NCBI RefSeq assembly: GCF_036621135.1
Contig: NZ_JAZIBG010000036.1
Location: forward strand, 248,001 to 312,000
Origin: Aquincola agrisoli
Lineage (GTDB): Bacteria; Pseudomonadota; Gammaproteobacteria; Burkholderiales; Burkholderiaceae_C
Direction: 5' to 3'
DNA: 64,000 nt
A program made the position numbers and the translations under genes. The notes under the pieces are model-generated. The model was not told where the DNA came from. It saw only the letters and a program-made list of their open reading frames with translations, and made no database searches. Each line of letters starts with the position of its first letter. The first letter of the stretch is position 1. Shown here piece after piece: positions 8,420 through 16,776 of the stretch.

Positions 8420-9440
8420 CCGCCGATCGTCGGGCTCGGCGGCTCTGCCGGCGGCATCGATGCGTTGCAGCGGTTCTTCCAGGCAACCCCGGCGGCCACG
8501 GCCCGGCCTACGTGGTGGTGCTGCACCTCTCGCCCGAGGACGACCGCCTGCTGCCGGCGCTGCTGCAGCGCCATGCCGCGATGCCGGTGCAGGCGGCGCG
8601 CGACGGCGACCGGGTGGAGGCCGACCGCGTTTACGTGGTCCCCGCGGGCAGGCAGCTGTCGAGGAAGAGGCGGTCCGGTCGGCCCGCGCGGGCCGGCACC
8701 CCGACACGATCGCCGCCGACGTTTCCGTTTCCGAGGAGCGGCCGCGCCGCTTCTTCACGAGATCTTCAACTTCGCGCTCAACCCCGGGGGGCTGCTGCTG
8801 CTGGGCGCCTCCGAGTCGGTCGAGGAGGGCAGCCCGCTGTTCCTGCCGGCGCACCAGCCGCATCGCCTCTATCGCCAGCGCCCGGTGCAGCGGCGGGGCG
8901 TGCCGGTCGGGCCCGGGATGGGCGACGGCGCCCTGCAGCGCCTCGTGCGGCACCAGGATCGGTTCAGGCACGCCGGGCCCGCGCTGCCGGGCCGGGACTA
9001 CCGCGCGGCCGACATGTCGGCGCAGGCGCTGCACTTCACCTTGCTCGGGCGCTTCGGGCCCGCGTCGGTGGTGCTCGGCGCGCAGCACGAGGTGATCCAT
9101 CTCCCGGACAACGCGTACCGCTTCCTGCGGATGCCCGAGCGCGAGCCGACGTGCAGGCTGGTGGACATGGTGCTGCCGGCGTGCAGAGGCCCGTACCTGG
9201 TGCGGGGCGGTGGACGTGCGCTCGGTGGCGGCGGTGCCGATCGCCAGGCAGGGCGCGCTGCTCGCGGCACTGATCGTCGCCGACCCCGCGCCGCGGGGCT
9301 GGAGCGCCGGCGTCGACCTCCTGCGCGAGACTGCCGAGCGCACCTGGCGGTCGTCGAGCGTGCGCGAGCCGAAGCCCGGCTGCGCGACAGCGAGGCCCGG
9401 CTGCGCCACGGCGAGGGCCCGGCCCGGCCGGATGCCGCAG
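8420..9440 (+). pseudogene. Remnant of a CheB/CheR-type hybrid sensory protein (frameshifted and internally deleted)
   Basis: Fragments occur in family order but in different frames. Around 8420-8485 one frame reads 'PPIVGLGGSAGGIDALQRFF', a CheB methylesterase start. From about 8485 it continues in another frame as 'AYVVVLHLSPEDDRLLPALL'. Near 8760 the first frame resumes with 'FNFALNPGGLLLLGASESV', the end of a CheR methyltransferase, so the rest of CheB and most of CheR are missing. A PAS-like piece ('ALHFTLLGRFGPASVV') follows to about 9187. A GAF-like piece ('DVRSVAAVPIARQGALLAAL') follows in a third frame, and a helical linker ('ERARAEARLRDSEARLR') ends near 9410. No intact product is possible. 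Apart from these remnants I see nothing in 8292-9514. Confidence 0.8.
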
Positions 9441-9514
9441 GGGGCGATGGCACTGCCGGTGAACATCCGCCGCCTGCGCAGGGAACTCCGGGGGCGATCG
9501 CGTGACAGACAGGG

Positions 9515-10960
9515 ATGCGGTCGTCCCCCTTCCGGCGCCTTGCTGCCGCGCTGCACGCGGCGGCCGCTGCCGTTGCCGCGCCGCTGCTGGCCGCAGCGGG
9601 CATGGCCGGCGCACAGGCGCCCGCGGCATCCGCGCCCACGGCGCGCGTGGCCATGGTGGCGACGGTGGAAGGCGTCATCGGCCCGGCCACGAGCGACCAC
9701 CTGCAGCGCACGTTGCGCCGTGCGGCCGAGGCGGGCGCCGCGGTGCTGGTGCTGCGCATCGACACGCCCGGCGGCCTCGATACCTCGATGCGCGAGATGA
9801 TCCGCGGCGTGCTGGCCTCGCCGGTGCCGGTGGTGGCCTACGTGGCGCCCGGCGGCGCGCGTGCCGCGAGCGCCGGCACCTACCTGCTGTATGCCAGCCA
9901 CATCGCCGCGATGGCGCCCACGACCCACCTGGGCGCCGCGACGCCCATCGCGCTCGGCGGTGCTGCGCCGCGGGGCGGGCCGACCGCCGGCGCCTCGGCA
10001 CCGCCGTCGGCGCCTGCGGCGGCCACGCCCGGGACGGCCGAGGCCAAGGCCGTCAACGATGCGGTGGCCTACATCCGCGGCCTGGCCGAGCTGCGCGGCC
10101 GCAACGCCGACTGGGCCGAGCGCGCGGTGCGCGAATCGGTCAGCCTGCCCAGCCACGAGGCCGTGGCCCAGCGTGTCGTCGACCTGCAGGCCGCCAGCGT
10201 GGAAGAACTGCTGCAGCAGATCCACGGCCGCACGGTGCAGCTGCCGCAGGGCAGCGTCACGCTGGACACCGCCGGGCTGGCGCTGCAGGAGCTGCCCACC
10301 GACTGGCGCACCCGGCTGCTCGGCGCCATCGGCAACCCGAACCTGGCGCTGATCCTGGTGACGCTGGGCTTCTACGGCCTGTTGTTCGAGATCATGAATC
10401 CCGGCACGCTGTTCCCCGGCGTGCTGGGCGGCATCAGCCTGCTGATCGGCCTGTATGCGCTGTCGGCGCTGCCGCTGAGCCTGGCCGGCGCCGCGCTGCT
10501 CGTGCTCGGCCTGGCGTTGATGGTGGCCGAGGGCTTCATGCCCTCGTTCGGCGTGCTGGGCATCGGCGGCCTGCTGGCCTTCGTATTCGGTGCCGGCATG
10601 CTGATCGATACCGACGTGCCGGGGCTGGCGCTCTCGATGCCGCTCGCGGCGGGCCTGGCGGCCGCCGCACTGGGCTTCCTGCTCGTCGCGGTGCGGATGG
10701 CGGTGGCCTCGCGCAGGCAGCCGCCGCGCAGCGGCATCGACCGCCTGGTCGGCCGCACGGCGCGGGTGCTCGACTGGTCCGGCAGCGGCGGCCACGTGCT
10801 GCTCGACGGCGAGCGCTGGCAGGCCCTGTCGGCCGGCGGCGACACGCTGGCCGCCGGCCAGGCGGTGCAGGTGCGGGCCTTCCAGGGCCTGCGCGTCGTG
10901 GTGGCCCCGGGGGCCACCGCACCTGGGGCGCAGCGCCCTCCCTTTGACGACAGGAGATGA
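9515..10960 (+). CDS. Long-form NfeD membrane serine protease (ClpP-class)
   Basis: The 481-residue protein begins with a signal/anchor sequence (residues 1-33). A ClpP-like protease domain follows (about 45-220) with the catalytic Ser in 'GGARAASAGTYL' (S119) and the likely Lys in 'AKAVNDAVAYIR' (K178), then several membrane helices (about 265-420), and a C-terminal OB-fold NfeD domain. An Ala/Pro-rich insert (about 150-175) sits between Ser and Lys. Long-form NfeD proteases cleave stomatin-type partners in the one archaeal pair studied. The SPFH gene begins four bases after this stop, so the pair is an operon. The ATG at 9515 follows a modest ribosome-binding site. Confidence 0.88.
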   Translation: MRSSPFRRLAAALHAAAAAVAAPLLAAAGMAGAQAPAASAPTARVAMVATVEGVIGPATSDHLQRTLRRAAEAGAAVLVLRIDTPGGLDTSMREMIRGVLASPVPVVAYVAPGGARAASAGTYLLYASHIAAMAPTTHLGAATPIALGGAAPRGGPTAGASAPPSAPAAATPGTAEAKAVNDAVAYIRGLAELRGRNADWAERAVRESVSLPSHEAVAQRVVDLQAASVEELLQQIHGRTVQLPQGSVTLDTAGLALQELPTDWRTRLLGAIGNPNLALILVTLGFYGLLFEIMNPGTLFPGVLGGISLLIGLYALSALPLSLAGAALLVLGLALMVAEGFMPSFGVLGIGGLLAFVFGAGMLIDTDVPGLALSMPLAAGLAAAALGFLLVAVRMAVASRRQPPRSGIDRLVGRTARVLDWSGSGGHVLLDGERWQALSAGGDTLAAGQAVQVRAFQGLRVVVAPGATAPGAQRPPFDDRR

Positions 10961-10963
10961 CCG

Positions 10964-11728
10964 ATGTTCGGCAGCTTTGTGTTCTTTCTTCCCCTGCTGG
11001 TGCTGGCCGTCGCGGTCATCGGCGCTTCGGTGCGCATCCTGCGCGAGTACGAGCGCGGCGTGGTCTTCACGCTGGGCCGCTTCACCGGCGTGAAAGGGCC
11101 GGGGCTGATCCTGCTGGTGCCGGTGCTGCAGCAGATGGTGCGCGTCGACCAGCGCACCCAGGTGCTGGACGTGCCCGACCAGGACGTGATCTCGCGCGAC
11201 AACGTCTCGGTGCGCGTCAGCGCGGTGATCTACTTCCGCGTGGTGGGCCCCGAGCCGTCGGTGATCCAGGTCGAGAATTACCGCCAGGCCACCAGCGAGC
11301 TGGCGCAGACCACGCTGCGCTCGGTGCTGGGCCGGCACGACCTCGATTCGATGCTGTCGGAGCGCGACAAGCTCAACACCGACATCCAGACCATCCTCGA
11401 CGCGCAGACCGAAGCCTGGGGCGTGAAGGTCGCCAACGTGGAGCTCAAGCACATCGACCTGGGCGAGAACATGGTGCGGGTGATGGCACGCCAGGCCGAG
11501 GCCGAGCGCGAACGGCGCGCCAAGGTCATCAATGCCGAAGGGGAGGAGCAGGCCGCGCGCAAGCTGCTCGAGGCCGCGCAGGTGCTGGCGCAGCAGCCCG
11601 AGGCGATGCAGCTGCGCTACCTGAGCACCCTGGCCAGCATCGGCAGCCAGAACAGCTCGACCATCGTGTTCCCGTTCCCGACCGAGCTGGCCGGCCTGCT
11701 GCGCGGGCTGGGGGAGCGGCGGGGCTGA
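10964..11728 (+). CDS. Slipin/stomatin-like SPFH membrane protein
   Basis: The 254-residue protein has one N-terminal membrane anchor (residues 5-25), an SPFH/band 7 domain (about 25-185, with 'YERGVVFTLGRFTGVKGPGL' and 'TLRSVLGRHDLDSMLSERDKLN'), and a charged helix rich in Ala, Glu and Arg (about 185-225). SPFH proteins oligomerise into membrane microdomain scaffolds. The start is supported by a strong ribosome-binding site (AGGAG shortly before ATG 10964). It is the partner of the NfeD protease immediately upstream. Confidence 0.9.
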   Translation: MFGSFVFFLPLLVLAVAVIGASVRILREYERGVVFTLGRFTGVKGPGLILLVPVLQQMVRVDQRTQVLDVPDQDVISRDNVSVRVSAVIYFRVVGPEPSVIQVENYRQATSELAQTTLRSVLGRHDLDSMLSERDKLNTDIQTILDAQTEAWGVKVANVELKHIDLGENMVRVMARQAEAERERRAKVINAEGEEQAARKLLEAAQVLAQQPEAMQLRYLSTLASIGSQNSSTIVFPFPTELAGLLRGLGERRG

Positions 11729-11749
11729 CGAAGCATCCGGCAAAGCAAG

Positions 11750-11797
11750 AAGCCCCTGAACACCAAGTCATTGATCTGACTCGACTTTCAGGGGCTT
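11750..11797 (-). terminator. Hairpin between the SPFH gene and tRNA-Ser, probable terminator
   Basis: AAGCCCCTGAA (11750-11760) and TTCAGGGGCTT (11787-11797) form an 11-bp perfect stem, with a smaller AAGTC/GACTT stem inside the loop. Read on the minus strand it follows the tRNA-Ser 3' end by nine bases and is followed by TTCTTGCTTT. It most likely ends the tRNA transcript, and it could also stop the SPFH transcript arriving from the left. Confidence 0.6.
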
Positions 11798-11805
11798 GCA
11801 GGTAC

Positions 11806-11896
11806 TGGCGGAGAGAGCGGGATTCGAACCCGCGGAGGGCTATTAACCCTCACACGCTTTCCAGGCGTGCGACTTAAACCGCTCATCCATCTCTCC
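11806..11896 (-). tRNA. tRNA-Ser (anticodon GGA)
   Basis: The minus strand gives a 91-base class II tRNA with a perfect acceptor stem (GGAGAGA with TCTCTCC), discriminator G and encoded CCA. The anticodon stem-loop is CACGC-CTGGAAA-GCGTG. The variable arm is long (GAGGGTTAATAGCCCTC) and the T arm is GCGGG-TTCGAAT-CCCGC. Anticodon GGA reads UCC and UCU. It lies between two SPFH genes. No integrase or att-like duplication of its 3' end is seen nearby. Confidence 0.97.
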
Positions 11897-11945
11897 GGGA
11901 AGCCCGCGATTCTAGCCGACTGCGGGGCGCTTTCGGCAAGCGGAA

Positions 11946-12887
11946 TCAGCGGGTTGCTGCCGGCGGCCGGGACGCCGGCGTTTCGCTGCGCTGGAACAGC
12001 GTCATGGCCGTGCCGATCAGGCCCGACACCTCGCTCAGGTTGCTGGGCACGATCATGGTGTTGTTGGTCTTGGCCAGCTGGCTGAAGGCCTCGACGGCCT
12101 TCTCCGCCACCTTCAACTGCACCGCCTCGGGGCCGCCCGGCTCGCGCAGCGCGCCCGCGATCTTGCGGATCGCGTCGGCGGTGGCGTCGGCCACCGCGAT
12201 GATCGCCGCGGCCTCGCCCTGGGCCTTGTTGATCTCGGCCTGCTTCTCGCCTTCGGATCGGGCGATGAAGGCCTCGCGCTCGCCGGTGGCGATGTTGATC
12301 TGCTCCTGGCGCCGCCCCTCCGAGGCTGCGATCAGCGCCCGCTTTTCGCGCTCGGCGGTGATCTGCGCCTGCATCGAGCGCAGGATCTCCGCCGGCGGCG
12401 CCAGGTCCTTGATCTCGTAGCGCAGCACCTTGACGCCCCAGTTGAGCGCGGCTTCGTCCAAGGCATTGACGACCGAGGCGTTGATCGCCTCGCGCTCCTC
12501 GAAGGTCTTGTCCAGCTCCATCTTGCCGATCATGCTGCGCAGCGTGGTCTGGGCGAGCTGGGTGATCGCGACGATGTAGTTGCTCGACCCGTAGCTCGCG
12601 CGCATCGGATCGGTCACCTGGAAGTACAGGATGCCGTCGACGGTCAGCTGCGTGTTGTCCTTGGTGATGCACACCTGGCTCGGCACGTCGAGCGGGATCT
12701 CCTTCAGCGAGTGCTTGTAGGCCACCCGGTCGATGAAGGGCACGAGGAAGTTGAGGCCGGGCGTGAGCGTCGCGTTGTAGCGGCCCAGCCGTTCGACGAC
12801 CCACGCGTTCTGCTGCGGCACGACCTTCAGCGTGCGCACGACGAAGACGACGGCGACGACGAGCAGGACGAGGGCAATGATTTCCAT
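11946..12887 (-). CDS. QmcA/paraslipin-type SPFH protein
   Basis: The 313-residue protein has an N-terminal membrane helix ('MEIIALVLLVVAVVFVV') and the paraslipin start 'VPQQNAWVVERLGRY'. The SPFH domain extends to about residue 190. A long charged helix follows ('AEREKRALIAASEGRRQEQ', 'ARSEGEKQAEINKAQGEAAA') and a short tail. This resembles E. coli QmcA (YbbK), a membrane scaffold linked to protein quality control. The short NfeD gene ends 29 bases upstream of this start, mirroring the E. coli qmcA-ybbJ association but with the order reversed. It is a different SPFH subfamily from the slipin on the other side of tRNA-Ser. Confidence 0.9.
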   Translation of the reverse strand: MEIIALVLLVVAVVFVVRTLKVVPQQNAWVVERLGRYNATLTPGLNFLVPFIDRVAYKHSLKEIPLDVPSQVCITKDNTQLTVDGILYFQVTDPMRASYGSSNYIVAITQLAQTTLRSMIGKMELDKTFEEREAINASVVNALDEAALNWGVKVLRYEIKDLAPPAEILRSMQAQITAEREKRALIAASEGRRQEQINIATGEREAFIARSEGEKQAEINKAQGEAAAIIAVADATADAIRKIAGALREPGGPEAVQLKVAEKAVEAFSQLAKTNNTMIVPSNLSEVSGLIGTAMTLFQRSETPASRPPAATR

Positions 12888-12916
12888 GCAGGGCTTTCGT
12901 TGGCTTGGGTGATCGA

Positions 12917-13354
12917 TCAGCGGGCCGCCACGCGGTCGAGCAGCAGCATGCTGCCTTCCACCGCCCGGATCACATGCAGTCCGGGTTGCGGATCGCCTGC
13001 GCCGATGTAGCGTGCGCTCCAGAGGGAGCCGCGGTAGGGAAGGCGGGTGGCGCCGTCGGCGTGCCACGCATCGACCTGCACCTGCTCGCCGATGTCGAGG
13101 TTGAGGTCGCGGTTGGCGGAAGGGGTGCCGCGGCCGCGGCTGCGGCGCAGCAGGTGCAGCGCGGCGACGGCGCCGCCCCCGACGAAGGCCGCCGCGGCGA
13201 TCTGCGCCGGAACGCCCAGGCCCATGTGCGCGGCCAGCGCACCCGCCACGGTGCCGAGCGCCATCATCAGCAGGTAGAACGTCGTGGTCGCCAGCTCGAC
13301 GGCCACCAGCACGCCCGCGGCCAGCCACCACACGGTGGTTGCGCTCCAGTCCAT
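12917..13354 (-). CDS. Short-form NfeD family protein (YbbJ-like)
   Basis: The 145-residue protein has two or three N-terminal membrane helices (residues 8-65) and a C-terminal OB-fold NfeD domain. The OB-fold contains 'LNLDIGEQVQVDAWHADGATRLPYRG', interrupted here only by my line of reading; the conserved part is 'YRGSLWSARY'. It lacks the protease domain of the long form at 9515. It is the first gene of a two-gene minus-strand operon with the paraslipin, a standard pairing. It is divergent from the decarboxylase gene, with a shared 122-base promoter region. Confidence 0.85.
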   Translation of the reverse strand: MDWSATTVWWLAAGVLVAVELATTTFYLLMMALGTVAGALAAHMGLGVPAQIAAAAFVGGGAVAALHLLRRSRGRGTPSANRDLNLDIGEQVQVDAWHADGATRLPYRGSLWSARYIGAGDPQPGLHVIRAVEGSMLLLDRVAAR

Positions 13355-13378
13355 CTCCGTCTCCTCTTCTTTCGAGGT

Positions 13379-13409
13379 CAGTGTAGCGACACGTTCACGC
13401 CCTACACTG
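13379..13409. promoter_or_regulatory. Inverted repeat in the divergent promoter region before the decarboxylase
   Basis: CAGTGTAG (13379-13386) and CTACACTG (13402-13409) form perfect 8-bp arms 15 bases apart. The right arm contains TACACT, a possible -10 for the rightward decarboxylase gene. Spacing and symmetry fit a dimeric regulator site rather than a terminator, since it lies upstream of both divergent genes. The regulator is unknown. Confidence 0.4.
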
Positions 13410-13476
13410 CGCGGCTTTCGAGGTTCGGCCGGTCCGCGAAGGGTGGCGGCCGAGGGTGCAACGAGGAGTCCCGCGC

Positions 13477-15738
13477 ATGCTGCGTTTTCACTTTCCCATC
13501 GTCATCATCGACGAGGACTACCGGTCGGAGAACACGTCCGGCCTCGGCATCCGCGCGCTGGCCCAGGCCATCGAGCGGGAGGGCTTCGAGGTGCTGGGCG
13601 TGACGAGCTACGGCGACCTGTCCTCGTTCGCGCAGCAGCAGAGCCGCGCTTCGGCGTTCATCCTGTCGATCGACGACGAGGAATTCAAGGACGGGCCCGA
13701 GCTGGACCCGGCGGTGCTGAGCCTGCGCAAGTTCATCGGGGAGATCCGCTTCAAGAACGCGGACATCCCGATCTACCTGTACGGCGAGACACGCACGTCG
13801 CAGCACATCCCGAACGACATCCTGCGCGAGCTGCACGGCTTCATCCACATGTTCGAGGACACGCCGGAGTTCGTGGCCCGCCACATCATCCGCGAGGCCA
13901 AGAGCTACCTCGACGGCCTGGCGCCGCCGTTCTTCAGCGCGCTGATGGACTACGCGCAGGACGGCTCCTATTCGTGGCACTGCCCCGGCCACTCGGGCGG
14001 CGTCGCGTTCCTGAAGAGCCCGGTGGGGCAGATGTTCCACCAGTTCTTCGGCGAGAACATGCTGCGCGCCGACGTCTGCAACGCGGTGGAGGAGCTGGGC
14101 CAGCTGCTGGACCACACCGGCCCGGTCGCGCAGAGCGAGCGCAACGCCGCGCGCATCTTCAACGCCGACCACTGCTTCTTCGTCACCAACGGCACCAGCA
14201 CCTCGAACAAGATGGTGTGGCACCACACGGTGGCGCCGGGCGACGTGGTGGTGGTCGACCGCAACTGCCACAAGAGCATCCTGCACTCGATCATCATGAC
14301 GGGCGCGGTGCCGGTGTTCATGTCGCCCACCCGCAACCACTACGGGATCATCGGCCCGATCCCGGAGAGCGAGTTCTCGCCGGAGACCATCCGCAAGAAG
14401 ATCGCGCGCAACCCGCTGCTGGCGGGGGTCGATCCGGAGAAGGTCAAGCCGCGCATCCTGACGCTGACGCAGAGCACCTACGATGGGGTGCTCTACAACA
14501 CCGAGACCATCAAGGCCAAGCTCGACGGCTGGATCGACACGATCCACTTCGACGAGGCCTGGCTGCCGCACGCGGCGTTCCACAAGTTCTACGGCACGTA
14601 CCACGCGATGGGCAAGAACCGCCCGCGGCCGGAGCAGGCGATGGTCTACGCCACGCAGAGCACGCACAAGCTGCTGGCGGGCATCAGCCAGGCCTCGCAG
14701 GTGCTGGTGCAGGACGCGCAGAACCAGAAGCTGGACCGGCACCTCTTCAACGAGGCCTACTTGATGCACACGTCCACCTCGCCGCAGTACGCGATCATCG
14801 CGAGCTGCGACGTCGCCGCCGCGATGATGGAGCCGCCGGGCGGCACCGCGCTGGTGGAGGAGAGCCTGCTGGAGGCGCTCGATTTCCGCCGTGCGATGCG
14901 CAAGGTCGAGAAGGACTACGGCCGCGACTGGTGGTTCACGGTGTGGGGCCCCGACAAGCTCGCGGCCGAAGGCATCGGCCGCCAGGAAGACTGGGTGCTG
15001 AAGGCCAACGCGAAGTGGCACGGCTTCGGCAACCTGGCGCCGGGCTTCAACATGCTCGACCCGATCAAGAGCACGATCATCACGCCCGGGCTCGACATGA
15101 GCGGCAAGTTCGCCAAGACGGGCATCCCGGCCAGCATCGTCACCAAGTACCTGGCCGAGCACGGCGTGGTGGTCGAGAAGACCGGCCTGTACTCGTTCTT
15201 CATCATGTTCACGATCGGCATCACCAAGGGCCGGTGGAACACGCTGCTGACCGCGCTGCAGCAGTTCAAGGACGACTACGACAAGAACGCGCCGCTGTGG
15301 CGGATCCTGCCGGAGTTCGTCGCGGCGCAGCCGGCCTACGAGCGCATGGGCCTGCGCGATCTCTGCCAGGCGATCCACGAGGCCTACGCGAAGGGCGACA
15401 TCGCCCGGCTGACGACGGAGATGTACCTGTCGAACCTCGACCCGGCGATGAAGCCGGCCGATGCCTATGCGCGCATCGCGCACCGCGACACCGAGCGGGT
15501 GTCGATCGACGAACTCGAGGGGCGCATCACTACGTCGCTGCTGACGCCGTACCCGCCGGGCATCCCGCTGCTGATCCCGGGCGAGCGCTTCAACCGCAAG
15601 ATCGTCGAGTACCTGAAGTTCGCGCGCGATTTCAACGGGCGCTTCCCGGGCTTCCACACCGATGTGCACGGCCTCGTGGAGCAGGACGGCGACGCAAGCA
15701 CGAAGGCGTACTACGTCGACTGCGTGAAGGTCGGCTGA
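13477..15738 (+). CDS. PLP-dependent Orn/Lys/Arg decarboxylase
   Basis: The 753-residue protein has the full architecture of bacterial biosynthetic/acid-resistance amino-acid decarboxylases: an N-terminal receiver-like wing domain (about 1-130), a PLP-binding aspartate-aminotransferase-fold core, and a C-terminal domain. The PLP-binding Lys is K398 in 'ATQSTHKLLAGISQ'. These enzymes convert arginine to agmatine, lysine to cadaverine or ornithine to putrescine. Length alone does not settle which, though 753 is close to arginine decarboxylases of this fold. The ATG at 13477 has an AGGAG upstream. The agmatinase-like gene at 46721 and the polyamine genes make an arginine-to-putrescine route plausible. 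Confidence 0.92.
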   Translation: MLRFHFPIVIIDEDYRSENTSGLGIRALAQAIEREGFEVLGVTSYGDLSSFAQQQSRASAFILSIDDEEFKDGPELDPAVLSLRKFIGEIRFKNADIPIYLYGETRTSQHIPNDILRELHGFIHMFEDTPEFVARHIIREAKSYLDGLAPPFFSALMDYAQDGSYSWHCPGHSGGVAFLKSPVGQMFHQFFGENMLRADVCNAVEELGQLLDHTGPVAQSERNAARIFNADHCFFVTNGTSTSNKMVWHHTVAPGDVVVVDRNCHKSILHSIIMTGAVPVFMSPTRNHYGIIGPIPESEFSPETIRKKIARNPLLAGVDPEKVKPRILTLTQSTYDGVLYNTETIKAKLDGWIDTIHFDEAWLPHAAFHKFYGTYHAMGKNRPRPEQAMVYATQSTHKLLAGISQASQVLVQDAQNQKLDRHLFNEAYLMHTSTSPQYAIIASCDVAAAMMEPPGGTALVEESLLEALDFRRAMRKVEKDYGRDWWFTVWGPDKLAAEGIGRQEDWVLKANAKWHGFGNLAPGFNMLDPIKSTIITPGLDMSGKFAKTGIPASIVTKYLAEHGVVVEKTGLYSFFIMFTIGITKGRWNTLLTALQQFKDDYDKNAPLWRILPEFVAAQPAYERMGLRDLCQAIHEAYAKGDIARLTTEMYLSNLDPAMKPADAYARIAHRDTERVSIDELEGRITTSLLTPYPPGIPLLIPGERFNRKIVEYLKFARDFNGRFPGFHTDVHGLVEQDGDASTKAYYVDCVKVG

Positions 15739-15752
15739 CCGGCCCTCGTTCG

Positions 15753-15781
15753 GCGGACAGCAGCGTTGCGCTGCCGTCCGC
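15753..15781. terminator. Strong hairpin between convergent decarboxylase and fabI
   Basis: GCGGAC-A-GCAGCG (15753-15765) pairs with CGCTGC-C-GTCCGC (15769-15781) around a TTG loop: two 6-bp helices with one A/C mismatch. It lies in the 63-base gap between two convergent genes, where a bidirectional terminator is expected. There is no T-run on either side, so it may act by blocking or with Rho. Confidence 0.5.
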
Positions 15782-15801
15782 TCGCCGGCTCGTCCCGTCG
15801 T

Positions 15802-16599
15802 TCAGGCAGCCGGCGTTTCCGGAACGCCGCTCATCACACGGCTGAAGCCGCCGTCGACGTAGGTGATCTCGCCGGTCACGCCGGCGGCCAGGTCGGACAG
15901 CAGGAAGGCGGCGACGTTGCCCACGTCGTCGATCGTGACGTTGCGGCGCAGCGGCGCGTTCTGTTCCACCACTTCCAGCATTTTCCCGAAGCCCTTGATG
16001 CCGGAGGCGGCCAAGGTCTTGATGGGGCCGGCGGAAATGCCGTTCACCCGCACGCCCTTGGGGCCCATGCCGGCAGCCAGGTAGCGCACGCTGGCCTCGA
16101 GCGAGGCCTTGGCCAGGCCCATGGTGTTGTAGTTGGGTACCGCGCGTTCGGCGCCGAGGTAGCTCAGGGTCAGCAGCGAGGCATTGGCGCGCAGCTGGCC
16201 GGCGGCAGCCTTGGCCAGCGCGGGGAAGCTGTAGGCCGAGATGTCGTGGGCGATGCGGAAGGCCTCGCGGCTCAGGCCTTCGAGGAAATCGCCCGCGATC
16301 GCTTCGCGGGGCGCGAAGCCGATGGCATGCACGAAGCCGTCGAGGCCTTCCGGCCACGCCTGGCGCAGACCCGTGAAGAGGTTGTCGATCTGCTCGTCGC
16401 TTCCGACGTCGCATTCGAGGACCAGCGACGAATCGAAATGGCTCGCCAGTTCGGTGATGCGCTCCTTGAAGCGCTCGCCCACATAACTGAAAGCCAGTTC
16501 GGCGCCTTCGCGGCGGCAGGCACGGGCAATCCCGTAGGCGATGGAACGGTTGGACAGCACGCCCGTGATCAACAGCCGCTTGCCGGCGAGAAAACCCAT
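15802..16599 (-). CDS. fabI: Enoyl-ACP reductase (NADH), FabI
   Basis: The 265-residue short-chain reductase starts 'MGFLAGKRLLITGVLSNRSI', the FabI nucleotide-binding start. It has the spaced catalytic pair Y157 and K164 in 'YNTMGLAKASLEA', and the NAD-binding 'ISAGPIKTLAASGI'. It performs the last reduction in each round of fatty-acid elongation and is the target of triclosan-type inhibitors. The length equals the family norm. It stands alone on the minus strand, convergent with the decarboxylase and divergent from the rimP operon, with about 95 bases separating its start from the rimP promoter. Confidence 0.96.
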   Translation of the reverse strand: MGFLAGKRLLITGVLSNRSIAYGIARACRREGAELAFSYVGERFKERITELASHFDSSLVLECDVGSDEQIDNLFTGLRQAWPEGLDGFVHAIGFAPREAIAGDFLEGLSREAFRIAHDISAYSFPALAKAAAGQLRANASLLTLSYLGAERAVPNYNTMGLAKASLEASVRYLAAGMGPKGVRVNGISAGPIKTLAASGIKGFGKMLEVVEQNAPLRRNVTIDDVGNVAAFLLSDLAAGVTGEITYVDGGFSRVMSGVPETPAA

Positions 16600-16694
16600 G
16601 GTGTCTCCGTAGAGTCGGTCAGTAAGGGGCGGTGATTCTGGCACGTCAGGGGGCGGCTTCGAACAGACCCCTGGCGGTGGCGCGATTGGCGCAG

Positions 16695-16757
16695 TACAAT
16701 CCGCATTTCCCTGGAAACACCCCAACGGGCGGATTCTCTTCCTGCCCTTTTTTTTTG
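16695..16757 (+). promoter_or_regulatory. rimP operon promoter and possible transcription attenuator leader
   Basis: TACAAT at 16695-16700 fits a -10 box, with a weak -35 (TGGCGG) 17 bases upstream. Downstream, AATCCGC (16698-16704) can pair with GCGGATT (16729-16735). Alternatively GGGCGG (16727-16732) can pair with CC-T-GCCC (16742-16748) just before nine Ts (16749-16757). The GCGG at 16729-16732 is shared, so the helices exclude each other, as antiterminator and terminator do. One caveat is that the first arm overlaps the -10 box, so a transcript from this exact promoter might lack part of it. Confidence 0.45.
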
Positions 16758-16776
16758 CTCGATCGCTTTCAGATAG

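Noticed and set aside
7550..11743. A very long open frame (about 1,400 codons) on the minus strand
   Set aside because: It runs antisense to the ZIP, NfeD and SPFH genes and reads as low-complexity Arg/Ala/Gly/His-rich sequence without motifs. Such shadows are common at high GC.
11806..11896. tRNA-Ser as a genomic-island attachment site
   Set aside because: There is no integrase, no repeated tRNA 3' end and no mobile genes nearby.
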